From: CAZFAT01 sp964517075
GTDB lineage: Bacteria; Acidobacteriota; Vicinamibacteria; Vicinamibacterales; SCN-69-37
DNA: 25,949 nt
Direction of reading: 5' to 3'
Assembly: GCA_964517075.1 (NCBI GenBank)
Contig: CAZFAT010000419.1
Coordinates: forward strand, 1-25,949
Below, in pieces: positions 4,725 through 12,241 of the stretch (within the stretch, counting starts at the first letter, position 1; each line of letters opens with the position of its first letter). Position numbers and translations under genes: made by a program. The notes beneath the pieces are model-generated. The model had not been told where the DNA came from. It was given only the letters and a program-made list of their open reading frames with translations, and did not search any database.

Positions 4725-6584
4725 TTATTTCGGCAGGGCGTAGGCCACGATCCCCGTCGGGCCCGCTGGCGCCGAACCCGCCGCGCGGCCGCGGCCTCCG
4801 CCGCCAGCCGCTGCCGTGACCAGGAGATACTGGCGGCCGCCCAGCTCGTACATCGACGGCGCGCCGCTGGTGGTGCCGCCGAGCGGGATCTCAGAAACCT
4901 GTCGGCCGGTCGCCGCGTCGTACACGTGGACCTTCCGGTCGGCCGCGGTTGCGAACAGCAGCCCGCTGGCGGTCACGAGCATCCCGCCCTTGTTGGTGGC
5001 CGCCGATCCGGTTCCGGTAATGCCCTGGTCAACCAGCCGCAGGTCATCGCCGAGACCGATTTGCCATTTGATCGTGCCGGCGTTCAGGTCGTAGGCCGTC
5101 AGCGTCGTGTACGGCGGCTTCACGATGGTGGGGAACAGGCCGAAGCCTTCCGTCACGGGCCGTCCCTCCTGGACGACCTCCGAGCCGCCGCCGCGCCCGC
5201 CCGCCCGCGTTTCGCCGGGCCGCAGGAGCCGAATGATCGTCGGCACGTTGAAGCCAATCACGTACACGCTGCCATCCGTCGGATTGGCCGCGGTGCTGCC
5301 CCAGTTCGACCCACCCTGGTTGCCCGGCATGTGAATGACCTCGTCGAACCCGATGGGCGTGAACGGCCCGTCGTTTCTGGCCTTCAGGATGCGCTGGCGG
5401 AACGCCTCTCGTTCCTCGGGGGTGAGGAGGTGCGGATTCAGGTCGTCCACCGTGAACCGCTGGCGTGAGAACGGCGGCGGGTTCGTGGGGAACGGCTGCG
5501 TCGGCGACAGCCGCTCGCCCGGCACCGACGTGGTCGTCGGCACCGGTCGCTCTTCGATCGGCCAGATGGGCCGGCCCGTGACGCGGTCGAACACGTACAG
5601 GTAGCCGGTCTTGCTGGCCATCGCCACGACGTCGATCGACTGGCCGTTGTGGCGGATCGTGGTCAACTGCGGCGCGGAGCTGTTGTCCAGGTCCCAGATG
5701 TCGTGATGCACCGTCTGGAAGTGCCAGAGCCGCTTGCCTGTGCGTGCGTCGAGCGCGACCAGGCAGTCGCCGAACAGGTTGTCGCCGTGTCGGTTACCGC
5801 CGTAGAAGTTGTACTTCGGGCTGCCGGTGGGGATGTAGACGATGCCGCGGATGGGGTCGATTGACTGCTCGGACCAGTTGTTGGCCCCGCCCACGGTCTT
5901 CCAGGCATCGGGCGGCCACGTGTCGTAGCCGTACTCCCCCGGCCGGGGCACGGTGTGGAACTGCCACACCTTCTCGCCGGTCACGACGTTGTAGGCGCGG
6001 ATATCGCCCGGCGCGGACGCGTACTCCTGGTTCGTGGCCGACCCCATGATGATGAGATTCTCGAAGACACGTCCCGGGATGCGGGAGCCCGCGTTGATCG
6101 TTTCGGGGTCGCGGTCCAGGCCCACGCGGAGATCGACGCGGCCGTTGACGCCGAACGTCGCGAGGGGCTGGCCGTTCGCGGCGTTGATCGCGTAGAGGAA
6201 GTTGCCCGCGCTGTACAGCAGCCGGCGATCCGTGCCGTCGGCGCTCTCCCAGTAGTTCATCCCGCGCCCGTTGAAGCCCTGGGCGCCTTCGTGAGTCCAG
6301 ATCTCTTTTCCGGTGGCCGCGTCGATGGCGACGAAGGTGCCTTTCGGCCCGCGGCCGTAGACCACGCCGCGGACGACCAGCGGATTGAAGTCGGTCTGGC
6401 CACCGGGGTAGGTCCACGCGACTTGGAGCTGGCCGACGTTGGACGGAGTGATCTGGCGCGCCGCCACGAAGCGGGAGCTGTCCGGGCCGCCCGCGTAGTC
6501 GCGCCACTCGCGCGGACTCTGCGCCGAGGCGTTGATCCCGGCGGCCAGGAGAAAGGCGATTGTCCAACGAACGGCCTGCGTCAT
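4725..6584 (-). CDS. Secreted PQQ-type beta-propeller protein (quinoprotein dehydrogenase-like)
   Basis: 619 aa. Start at 6584 gives a signal peptide (MTQAVRWTIAFLLAAGINAS, cleavage near ASA-Q); AGGAGG at 6595-6600 is about 10 nt upstream. At least seven propeller blades show the A-x-TG-x-x-x-W docking motif (AATGKEIW, VVTGEKVW, ARTGKRLW, RVTGRPIW, LNAGTIKW, AATGRQV). HHDIWDLD and GGSNWGS match conserved blocks of quinoprotein glucose/alcohol dehydrogenases. The adjacent-cysteine disulfide of methanol/ethanol dehydrogenases is absent (only one obvious Cys, FGDCL), and no haem CxxCH is present. It probably oxidises a sugar or alcohol in the periplasm with PQQ, but a non-catalytic propeller cannot be excluded. 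Gly-rich insertions (GGRGGGSE, AAAGGGGRGRAAG) near the C-terminus are common in these taxa. Confidence 0.85.
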   Translation of the reverse strand: MTQAVRWTIAFLLAAGINASAQSPREWRDYAGGPDSSRFVAARQITPSNVGQLQVAWTYPGGQTDFNPLVVRGVVYGRGPKGTFVAIDAATGKEIWTHEGAQGFNGRGMNYWESADGTDRRLLYSAGNFLYAINAANGQPLATFGVNGRVDLRVGLDRDPETINAGSRIPGRVFENLIIMGSATNQEYASAPGDIRAYNVVTGEKVWQFHTVPRPGEYGYDTWPPDAWKTVGGANNWSEQSIDPIRGIVYIPTGSPKYNFYGGNRHGDNLFGDCLVALDARTGKRLWHFQTVHHDIWDLDNSSAPQLTTIRHNGQSIDVVAMASKTGYLYVFDRVTGRPIWPIEERPVPTTTSVPGERLSPTQPFPTNPPPFSRQRFTVDDLNPHLLTPEEREAFRQRILKARNDGPFTPIGFDEVIHMPGNQGGSNWGSTAANPTDGSVYVIGFNVPTIIRLLRPGETRAGGRGGGSEVVQEGRPVTEGFGLFPTIVKPPYTTLTAYDLNAGTIKWQIGLGDDLRLVDQGITGTGSAATNKGGMLVTASGLLFATAADRKVHVYDAATGRQVSEIPLGGTTSGAPSMYELGGRQYLLVTAAAGGGGRGRAAGSAPAGPTGIVAYALPK

Positions 6585-6606
6585 CGATGGGGTGCCTCCT
6601 CGATGG

Positions 6607-6612
6607 AAATTA
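6607..6612 (-). promoter_or_regulatory. Possible -10 for the PQQ-propeller gene
   Basis: Minus-strand TAATTT lies 22 nt before the start codon at 6584, leaving room for the AGGAGG ribosome site. It is back-to-back with the plus-strand TACAAT at 6648-6653 in the divergent 81-bp gap. Confidence 0.3.
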
Positions 6613-6647
6613 CGTCGCCCGAAGCCTATCCCGCCCGGTGCCCGGCC

Positions 6648-6653
6648 TACAAT
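6648..6653 (+). promoter_or_regulatory. -10 element (TACAAT) before the ABC exporter operon
   Basis: TACAAT ends 12 nt before the ATG at 6666. No Shine-Dalgarno lies between them, so the transcript leader would be only a few nucleotides. Confidence 0.45.
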
Positions 6654-6665
6654 GTCTGTTTCCCC

Positions 6666-7688
6666 ATGACACCGGCCGTCGAAACGGAGCACCTCGGGCG
6701 GGTCTACCGGGCCAAGGCCCGCCGCCGGCAGTCGCCGGAGGCGACCAGCCACCGGCTCGCGCTGAACGACGTCACGCTGACCGTGCCGCGCGGCGAGCTC
6801 TTCGGTCTGCTCGGGCCGAATGGCGCCGGCAAGACCACGCTGATCAAGATCCTGACGACCCTGCTGGCGCCCTCATCGGGATGGGCGCGCGTGGCGGGAC
6901 ACGACGTGACGCGCGAGGCGCATCGCGTCCGTCCCCACATCAGCATGGTGTCGGGCGGCGAGTCGTCGGGGTACGGGCTGCTGACGGTTCGCGAGAACCT
7001 ATGGATGTTCGGCCAGTTCTACGGTCTGACGTCGAAGGAGGCCAACGGGCGCATCCTGGAGCTTCTCGACATCGTTGGCATGACCGACCGTCTCCACACC
7101 AAGTGCTACGCGTTGTCCACCGGCCTGCGGCAGAAGATGAACATCGTCCGCGGGTTCCTGACCGACCCCGACGTCGTGTTTCTCGACGAGCCGACCCTCG
7201 GGCTCGACGTGGGCGCCTCGCGCGACGTGCGCGCCTTCGTGCGCCGCTGGATGGCGGAGGATCCCGGCCGGACGACGATGCTGACCACGCACTACATGGT
7301 GGAGGCGGATGAGTTGTGCGACCGCGTCGCCATCATCAATGACGGGCGACTGCTTGCCTGCGACAGCCCGACCGCGCTGAAGCGGCGCCTGCAGCGCGAT
7401 GCCATCTTCGAGATCGAGACAATTCCCGTGGCGGCGGACGGCCTGGCGGCGATCACCTGCCTGGGCGGTGTGCGCAAGATGTCCTGCCAGCACGACGATG
7501 GCCGGTCGACGCTGGAGCTCATCCTGGAGGAAGACCGGGCGATCGGGGTGGTGTTTGGCGCGATGGAGCGGCTGTCCTTGCCGCTGCTGAAACTAACGAA
7601 GCGCGAGCCGACGCTCGAGGATGTGTTTGTCGACCTGGTGGGACGCAGCATGGCGGAGGTCGAACGTGGCGGCCCGGCGGCCGGCTAA
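6666..7688 (+). CDS. ABC-2 type exporter, ATP-binding subunit
   Basis: 340 aa. Start at 6666 (MTPAVETEHLGRVYRAKARR); the same frame is open far upstream but there it is antisense to the PQQ gene. Walker A is GPNGAGKTT (about 57-65), the Q-loop area is around VSGGESSGYGLLTVREN, the signature is LSTGLRQKM, Walker B is DVVFLDEPT with D-loop GLDV, and the H-loop is TTHY. The C-terminal about 90 residues, ending TLEDVFVDL, match the accessory domain of DrrA/NodI-type ATPases. It would energise the two permeases encoded next, exporting an unknown substrate (drug, lipid or polysaccharide type). The ATPase and first permease genes overlap by 23 nt, so the operon is translated as a unit. Confidence 0.92.
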   Translation: MTPAVETEHLGRVYRAKARRRQSPEATSHRLALNDVTLTVPRGELFGLLGPNGAGKTTLIKILTTLLAPSSGWARVAGHDVTREAHRVRPHISMVSGGESSGYGLLTVRENLWMFGQFYGLTSKEANGRILELLDIVGMTDRLHTKCYALSTGLRQKMNIVRGFLTDPDVVFLDEPTLGLDVGASRDVRAFVRRWMAEDPGRTTMLTTHYMVEADELCDRVAIINDGRLLACDSPTALKRRLQRDAIFEIETIPVAADGLAAITCLGGVRKMSCQHDDGRSTLELILEEDRAIGVVFGAMERLSLPLLKLTKREPTLEDVFVDLVGRSMAEVERGGPAAG

Positions 7689-8505
7689 GGCGACCGGCTG
7701 GCGGCTGTTCGTGCGGACGACCCTGGCGAGGGTCTACCCGCGCGTCATCGGCGGCAACCGCGAGAAGGCCTGGGTGTTCTTCGACATCGTCCTGCCGCTC
7801 CTGGCCCTGTCCGCCTATGTGTTCGTCTATCGGGGCCTGCAGGCTCCCGAGGAGTTCGTCGGCTTCGTGATCCTCGGCGGCGCGATGAGCGCGTTCTGGC
7901 TGAACGTGATGTGGGCGATGTCGAGCCAGTTGTACTGGGAGAAGGAAACCGGCAATTTGCCGCTGTTCATCATGGCGCCCGGGCCGCTCGCGGCCGTGCT
8001 GCTCGGCATGGCGCTCGGCGGCATTCTCAACGCGTCCATTCGGGCGATCGTCATTCTGGCCGCCGGCATCTGGCTGTTCGACGCGCCGTTTCAGGTCGCC
8101 GACGGCCCGATGCTCGCCGTCGTGTTCGTCCTGACGCTGACGGCGCTGTACGGCATGGGCATGATGTTCGCGTCCGTCTTTCTCCTTTTCGGACGCGAAG
8201 CCTGGCACCTCGTCAACCTGGCGCAGGAGCCCGTGTTCCTGCTGTCGGGCACCTACTTTCCCATCCGGCACTTTCATGGCTGGATCGCCGCCGGCGCCTC
8301 GCTCATCCCGCTGACGCTGGGCCTCGATGCCATCCGCCAGCTCGTCTTCGAGTCGGGCGCGGCGCTGGGATTTCTGAGCGTCGGCACGGAGGTGCTCGCG
8401 CTCCTGGCGCTGACCCTCATCTTCCTCGCGGGCGCCCGCCTGATGCTGGCCTACATGGAGCGGCTGGCCATCGCGGAGGGGAAGCTCACGGCGGGCGGGG
8501 CATGA
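7666..8505 (+). CDS. ABC-2 type exporter, permease subunit 1
   Basis: 279 aa. Start is GTG at 7666: GGAGG at 7655-7659 lies 6 nt upstream, inside the ATPase gene. An upstream ATG at 7621 has no such site. About six membrane helices are visible after a basic N-terminus (for example WVFFDIVLPLLALSAYVFVY, LAAVLLGMALGGILNASIRA, MLAVVFVLTLTALYGMGMMF), including the conserved ABC-2 block before helix 5 (VNLAQEPVFLLSGTYFPI). It pairs with the next permease as a heterodimeric channel. Its stop overlaps the next start as ATGA. Confidence 0.88.
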   Translation: MAARRPAKATGWRLFVRTTLARVYPRVIGGNREKAWVFFDIVLPLLALSAYVFVYRGLQAPEEFVGFVILGGAMSAFWLNVMWAMSSQLYWEKETGNLPLFIMAPGPLAAVLLGMALGGILNASIRAIVILAAGIWLFDAPFQVADGPMLAVVFVLTLTALYGMGMMFASVFLLFGREAWHLVNLAQEPVFLLSGTYFPIRHFHGWIAAGASLIPLTLGLDAIRQLVFESGAALGFLSVGTEVLALLALTLIFLAGARLMLAYMERLAIAEGKLTAGGA

Positions 8506-9347
8506 CGGCGAACACCTGGCGCTCGTTCCGCACGGCAGCCTGGCTGGGCTGGCAGATCGAATCGAACTGGGCCGATCCCTTTCTGTTCGCCGTCTATTCC
8601 ATCGTCAAGCCGCTGGCGACTGCGGGCATTCTGGTCGTGATGTACGGCATCGTGACTGGCGGCCGCTTCGAGTCGCCGGCGTTTGCCTACATGTACCTCG
8701 GCAACGCGTTCTACATGTACGTCGGCGCGGTGATGACCGGCGTGGCCTATGCCGTCATCGACGACCGGGAGCGCTATCGGACGCTCAAGTACGTCTACGT
8801 GGCGCCGATCGATATCCGGCTGTACCTCGTGGGCCGAGCGGCCGCGCGCGTCCTCACCGGGACCGTGGCCGTGGCGATTACGATCGCCGCCGGTGTGCTC
8901 TGGCTCGAGGTGCCGGTGCGGCTGGCCACGATCGACTGGCCGCTGTTGGTCGTGTCACTGGCGATTGGACTGACCGGCCTGGCCCTGCTCGGACTGGTGC
9001 TCGGCGGCGTGGTGATGCAGGTCGCGCACCAATCCTGGTCGGTGGGGGAGGCGGTGGCGGGCACGCTCTTCCTGTTCAGCGGCGCGGTGTTTCCCCTCGA
9101 GGTGCTGCCCGCCTGGCTGCGACCGATTGGGTTCACGCTGCCAGTGACCTACTGGCTCGAATTGATGCGCCGCGCGCTCGTGGGACCCGGCGGGTTCCAG
9201 ACGCTGGCCGGGTTCAGTGACCTGCAACTCCTCGCGATCCTGGTCGGCCTGACGGCGGCGCTCGCCGTCCTGACCCTCCCGATCTTCAAGCGCTGCGAAC
9301 ACCGTGCGCGCGAGCGCGGGTTGATCGACAGGACGACGGGGTACTAG
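8502..9347 (+). CDS. ABC-2 type exporter, permease subunit 2
   Basis: 281 aa, starting at the ATG at 8502, which overlaps the previous stop (ATGA), so translation is coupled. Six membrane helices are predicted; the C-terminal half carries the same block as its partner (EAVAGTLFLFSGAVFPLEVL). It is about the same size as permease 1 but divergent in sequence, so the exporter uses two different membrane halves with one ATPase. It ends 32 bp from the convergent ABC-F gene. Confidence 0.87.
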   Translation: MTANTWRSFRTAAWLGWQIESNWADPFLFAVYSIVKPLATAGILVVMYGIVTGGRFESPAFAYMYLGNAFYMYVGAVMTGVAYAVIDDRERYRTLKYVYVAPIDIRLYLVGRAAARVLTGTVAVAITIAAGVLWLEVPVRLATIDWPLLVVSLAIGLTGLALLGLVLGGVVMQVAHQSWSVGEAVAGTLFLFSGAVFPLEVLPAWLRPIGFTLPVTYWLELMRRALVGPGGFQTLAGFSDLQLLAILVGLTAALAVLTLPIFKRCEHRARERGLIDRTTGY

Positions 9348-9379
9348 GGTTCGAAGGCTCGACGGGCACGGCTCGCTCG

Positions 9380-10978
9380 TCACATCGCCGCCGCCGCGAA
9401 CTCCTCGTACGGACCCTTGACGTCGGCGATGCGGCCGGCCTCGAAATGCCACACGCGCGTGCCGACCTCTTCCATCAGGTCCTGATCGTGCGTGGCAAGG
9501 AGCACGGTGCCCTCGAACTTCTGGAGCGCGATGTTGAGCGCGTTGATCGACTCGAGATCCAGGTGATTCGTCGGCTCGTCGAGCAGGAGCACGTTCGGTT
9601 TCTGCAGCATGATTCGGCAGAACAGGAGTCGGGCCGTCTCGCCGCCGGAGAGCGCGTGGGTGGGCTTGTGGGCTTCCTCGCCGCTGAACAGCATCTGGCC
9701 CAGCAGGCCGTGAATCTCCTGGCGTGACGCGCCCGGGTCGAACTGGTGCAGCCACTCGACGGCCGTGGTCCCAGGCTCGATGGCGCCCGCGTGATCCTGC
9801 GGGAAGTAGCCGATGGACACCTCGTGTCCCCACCGTACGGTGCCGCCGTCGATGTCATCGGACGAGGTCCGGCGCCCCGGCGCATCCGCCAGCAGCGCTT
9901 TCAGCAGCGTGGTCTTGCCGAGGCCGTTGCGGCCGACGAGCAGGACTTTTTCGCCCCGGCTGACGATGGCGTCGAATCCCGAAATGACGGGCACGCCGCC
10001 GTAGGCTTTGTCGATGCCGCTGCACTCCACGGCCAGCTTGCCTGACGGGCGCGCGATCGTGAACCGGATGTACGGCCGCTGGATGTTCGAGCGCGCGAGC
10101 TCGGTCGTCTGCAGCCGCTCGACTTCCTTTCGTCGCGACTGCACCTGGCTCGAGCGCGTGCCCGCCGAGAAGCGGGCGATGAAGTCGTTGAGCTGCGCGA
10201 TCTTCTTCTCGCGCTGGGCATTGCTTGCTTCGATGGTCGAGCGCACCTGCGTCTTGGCCAGCACCATCTCGTCGTAGCCGCCGGTATACGTGATGATGGT
10301 CTGGTAGTCGATGTCCGCGGTGTGCGTGCAGACCGCGTTGAGGAAATGACGGTCGTGGGAGATGACGATCAAGGTGCCGTCGTAGCGGTTCAGGAACTCG
10401 CGCAGCCAGTGAATGGAGTCGAGGTCCAGATGGTTCGTGGGCTCGTCGAGGAGCAGCGCCTCGGGATGGCCGAAGAGCGCCTGCGCCAGGAGCACGCGCA
10501 CCTTCTGGCCGCCGGGCAGCTCCGCCATCGTCCGCTCGTGCAGGGCCTCGGCAATGTCCAGACCCTGCAACAGGATCGCGGCGTCGCTCTCGGCCGAGTA
10601 GCCGTCCTCCTCGCCGACGATGCCTTCGAGCTCGCCGAGGCGCATGCCGTCCTGGTCGGTCAGGTCGGTCTTCGCGTAGAGCACGTCGCGCGCCTGCAGG
10701 GCCTGCCAGAGCCGGGCGTTGCCCATCATGACCGTGTCGATGACGCGGAACTCGTCGAACGCGAACTGGTCCTGCCGCAGGACGCCCAGCTTGCCTGGGC
10801 GGACGACCGTGCCTTTCTGCGGCGGCAGCTCGCCGGTGAGGAGCTTCATGAACGTGGACTTGCCGGCGCCATTCGGGCCCGTGAGCCCGTACCGCCGCCC
10901 GGCGGAAAACGTCGTGGTCACGTCCTCGAAGAGCACCTTCGAGCCGTACCGCATCGACACGCCTTGCACTGAGATCAT
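9380..10978 (-). CDS. ybiT: ABC-F family ATPase, YbiT type
   Basis: 532 aa, two ABC domains on one chain and no membrane segment, as in ABC-F ribosome-associated ATPases. Domain 1: Walker A GPNGAGKST (34-42), signature LPGGQKVRV, Walker B ALLLDEPTNHLD, H-loop ISHDRHFLN. The linker (about 230-310) is basic and coiled (QVQSRRKEVERLQ). Domain 2: Walker A GRNGLGKTT, signature LSGGETARL, Walker B VLLLDEPTNHLD, and H-loop ATHDQDL in place of the usual SHD. Blocks such as RYGLTGPNGAGKSTFMKLL and LRQDQFAFDEF and the overall length match E. coli YbiT. The family acts on stalled ribosomes. A TAGAAT -10 on the minus strand (11027-11032) gives a leader of about 40 nt. Confidence 0.9.
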   Translation of the reverse strand: MISVQGVSMRYGSKVLFEDVTTTFSAGRRYGLTGPNGAGKSTFMKLLTGELPPQKGTVVRPGKLGVLRQDQFAFDEFRVIDTVMMGNARLWQALQARDVLYAKTDLTDQDGMRLGELEGIVGEEDGYSAESDAAILLQGLDIAEALHERTMAELPGGQKVRVLLAQALFGHPEALLLDEPTNHLDLDSIHWLREFLNRYDGTLIVISHDRHFLNAVCTHTADIDYQTIITYTGGYDEMVLAKTQVRSTIEASNAQREKKIAQLNDFIARFSAGTRSSQVQSRRKEVERLQTTELARSNIQRPYIRFTIARPSGKLAVECSGIDKAYGGVPVISGFDAIVSRGEKVLLVGRNGLGKTTLLKALLADAPGRRTSSDDIDGGTVRWGHEVSIGYFPQDHAGAIEPGTTAVEWLHQFDPGASRQEIHGLLGQMLFSGEEAHKPTHALSGGETARLLFCRIMLQKPNVLLLDEPTNHLDLESINALNIALQKFEGTVLLATHDQDLMEEVGTRVWHFEAGRIADVKGPYEEFAAAAM

Positions 10979-11026
10979 CGAGAGAGTCCCCTACGCCGGG
11001 CCGGAAATGGCCAGACGGAACTCTCT

Positions 11027-11032
11027 ATTCTA
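11027..11032 (-). promoter_or_regulatory. -10 element of the ABC-F gene
   Basis: Minus-strand TAGAAT followed by AGAGAGTTCCG, 48 nt upstream of the start codon. The hexamer plus AGAGAGT resembles the tRNA-Cys promoter at 2307-2312. No clear -35 is seen. Confidence 0.45.
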
Positions 11033-11084
11033 GCCGACTTGACGCTGATCGGAGTCGGTTCGGGGATTCGAGGGTTCCACGGGC

Positions 11085-11119
11085 CTTCTGACTTCTACCT
11101 TCTGGCTTCCAACTTCAAA
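11085..11119. repeat. Five degenerate CTTCNNN heptads
   Basis: CTTCTGA, CTTCTAC, CTTCTGG, CTTCCAA and CTTCAAA follow one another with an exact 7-bp period. A further CTTC at 11121-11124 is out of register by one base. The array lies between the ABC-F promoter region and the 3' end of the secreted six-cysteine gene. Confidence 0.7.
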
Positions 11120-11135
11120 CCTTCGCGAGCTTCTC

Positions 11136-12140
11136 CTAAGGCTTCGCCGTCGCCACGGTCAACTCGTCCACCCAGAAGGACTGGGCGACAGGCGAGCCAG
11201 GACCGATGTAGGGCAGCATCGCGAACTGATCGAACTTCAGGTGGGCATGCTGGCCGGTGCGGAAGAGGATGCGGTCGGACGCGATGAGCGTCCGGCCATC
11301 CTGCACCCAGCGGATCCGGCCGTCGGGAATCCCCACGCCGTCGCGGATGGTGTTCATCGCGAAGTACACCTCGACGAAGTGCCAATCGGCTTTGTCGGCG
11401 GGACCGGGCGCGTCCACGAAGGCGCCGGGGGCGGACCAACTGCGCGAGCTGTACCAGCCGCCGCCGGTGGGAAAGCAATCGCGGCCCTGCACCTCGCCCA
11501 CGAGACCGTTGCAGGCGGCGACGGACCGCGCTTCGGTGAACGGATAGGCGTCGAAGCGGCCGCCGCAGCCGACCACGGTGTCGTTGTTCCTGAGCACGCA
11601 TGTCGTGTCGACGTTCTTCGCGTCCTGCAGGGCCAGCACCGCGCGGCCGTTGACCACCTCGATGTAGGTGGTGAGATAGGTGCGTGCCGGACCGACGCGG
11701 TCGTCGTCGAGGTCGTTGAGGAAGTGGAACATGTGCGGGTGGTAGGTGCGGCCCGACCCCGCCCAGGTCGCGCTGAACTTCAGCCAGAAGCTCGCGTAGA
11801 CCCTTTCGCTCGCGGGAAACTGGCGGCGAGAGGGCTTGCCGGCCGTGCAGGACATCGCGCCCACGGCGAAGGCGCACTCGAAGGCGCCACCGCTGCCTGG
11901 CGCGGGTCCCGCTCGACTGATGGCGCCGCCCGGACCGTCGTACCAGCCCCGCGACGCGAACGCCGCGTCCTCGAACCGCTCCTGGAAGAGGACGGTGCCG
12001 CCGCCGGGAATGCGCGGGAGCACCGGGTCACCGGCGCTCGCGCGCTGCGCATGGCCGCGACTCTCGCCCAGGCACAACAGCATCAGCGCGCCGGCGCAGC
12101 AGATCATGGAGAGCCGCGCGCACGGCCACCTGTGGACCAT
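11136..12140 (-). CDS. Secreted protein with six cysteines, probably jelly-roll (lyase-like) fold
   Basis: 334 aa. An N-terminal signal peptide is clear (MICCAGALMLLCLGESRGHA after 11 residues); a start at 12107 is an alternative. The mature part has six cysteines (FEC, MSC, TTC, VGC, AAC, RDC), probably three disulfides. Motifs such as VYASFWLKFSATW, YHPHMFHFL and ADWHFVEVYFAMNT, with a beta-rich pattern and terminal SFWVDELTVA, suggest a concanavalin-like or polysaccharide-lyase-like sandwich. I do not recognise a named family and no catalytic site can be assigned. A TAGTAT hexamer lies 9 nt upstream of the start on the minus strand. It is divergent from the ceramidase-like gene, 101 bp away. 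Confidence 0.75.
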   Translation of the reverse strand: MVHRWPCARLSMICCAGALMLLCLGESRGHAQRASAGDPVLPRIPGGGTVLFQERFEDAAFASRGWYDGPGGAISRAGPAPGSGGAFECAFAVGAMSCTAGKPSRRQFPASERVYASFWLKFSATWAGSGRTYHPHMFHFLNDLDDDRVGPARTYLTTYIEVVNGRAVLALQDAKNVDTTCVLRNNDTVVGCGGRFDAYPFTEARSVAACNGLVGEVQGRDCFPTGGGWYSSRSWSAPGAFVDAPGPADKADWHFVEVYFAMNTIRDGVGIPDGRIRWVQDGRTLIASDRILFRTGQHAHLKFDQFAMLPYIGPGSPVAQSFWVDELTVATAKP

Positions 12141-12149
12141 GTCTCCTGA

Positions 12150-12155
12150 ATACTA
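12150..12155 (-). promoter_or_regulatory. -10-like hexamer before the secreted six-cysteine gene
   Basis: Minus-strand TAGTAT ends 9 nt before the start codon at 12140. An AGGAGA follows so close to the ATG (1-2 nt) that it is unlikely to serve as a normal ribosome site. Confidence 0.35.
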
Positions 12156-12206
12156 ACCAAGAGCGCGGTGCGAAATTGCACCGCCACTGTAATTCCGCAT
12201 TGCAGA

Positions 12207-12212
12207 TAGAAT
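12207..12212 (+). promoter_or_regulatory. -10-like hexamer before the ceramidase-like gene
   Basis: TAGAAT at 12207-12212 is 29 nt before the ATG at 12242, with AGGGGG at 12231-12236 as the ribosome site. This gene therefore has a conventional leader, unlike its divergent neighbour. Confidence 0.4.
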
Positions 12213-12241
12213 TCGACTCCAAGCACACCCAGGGGGCTGAC

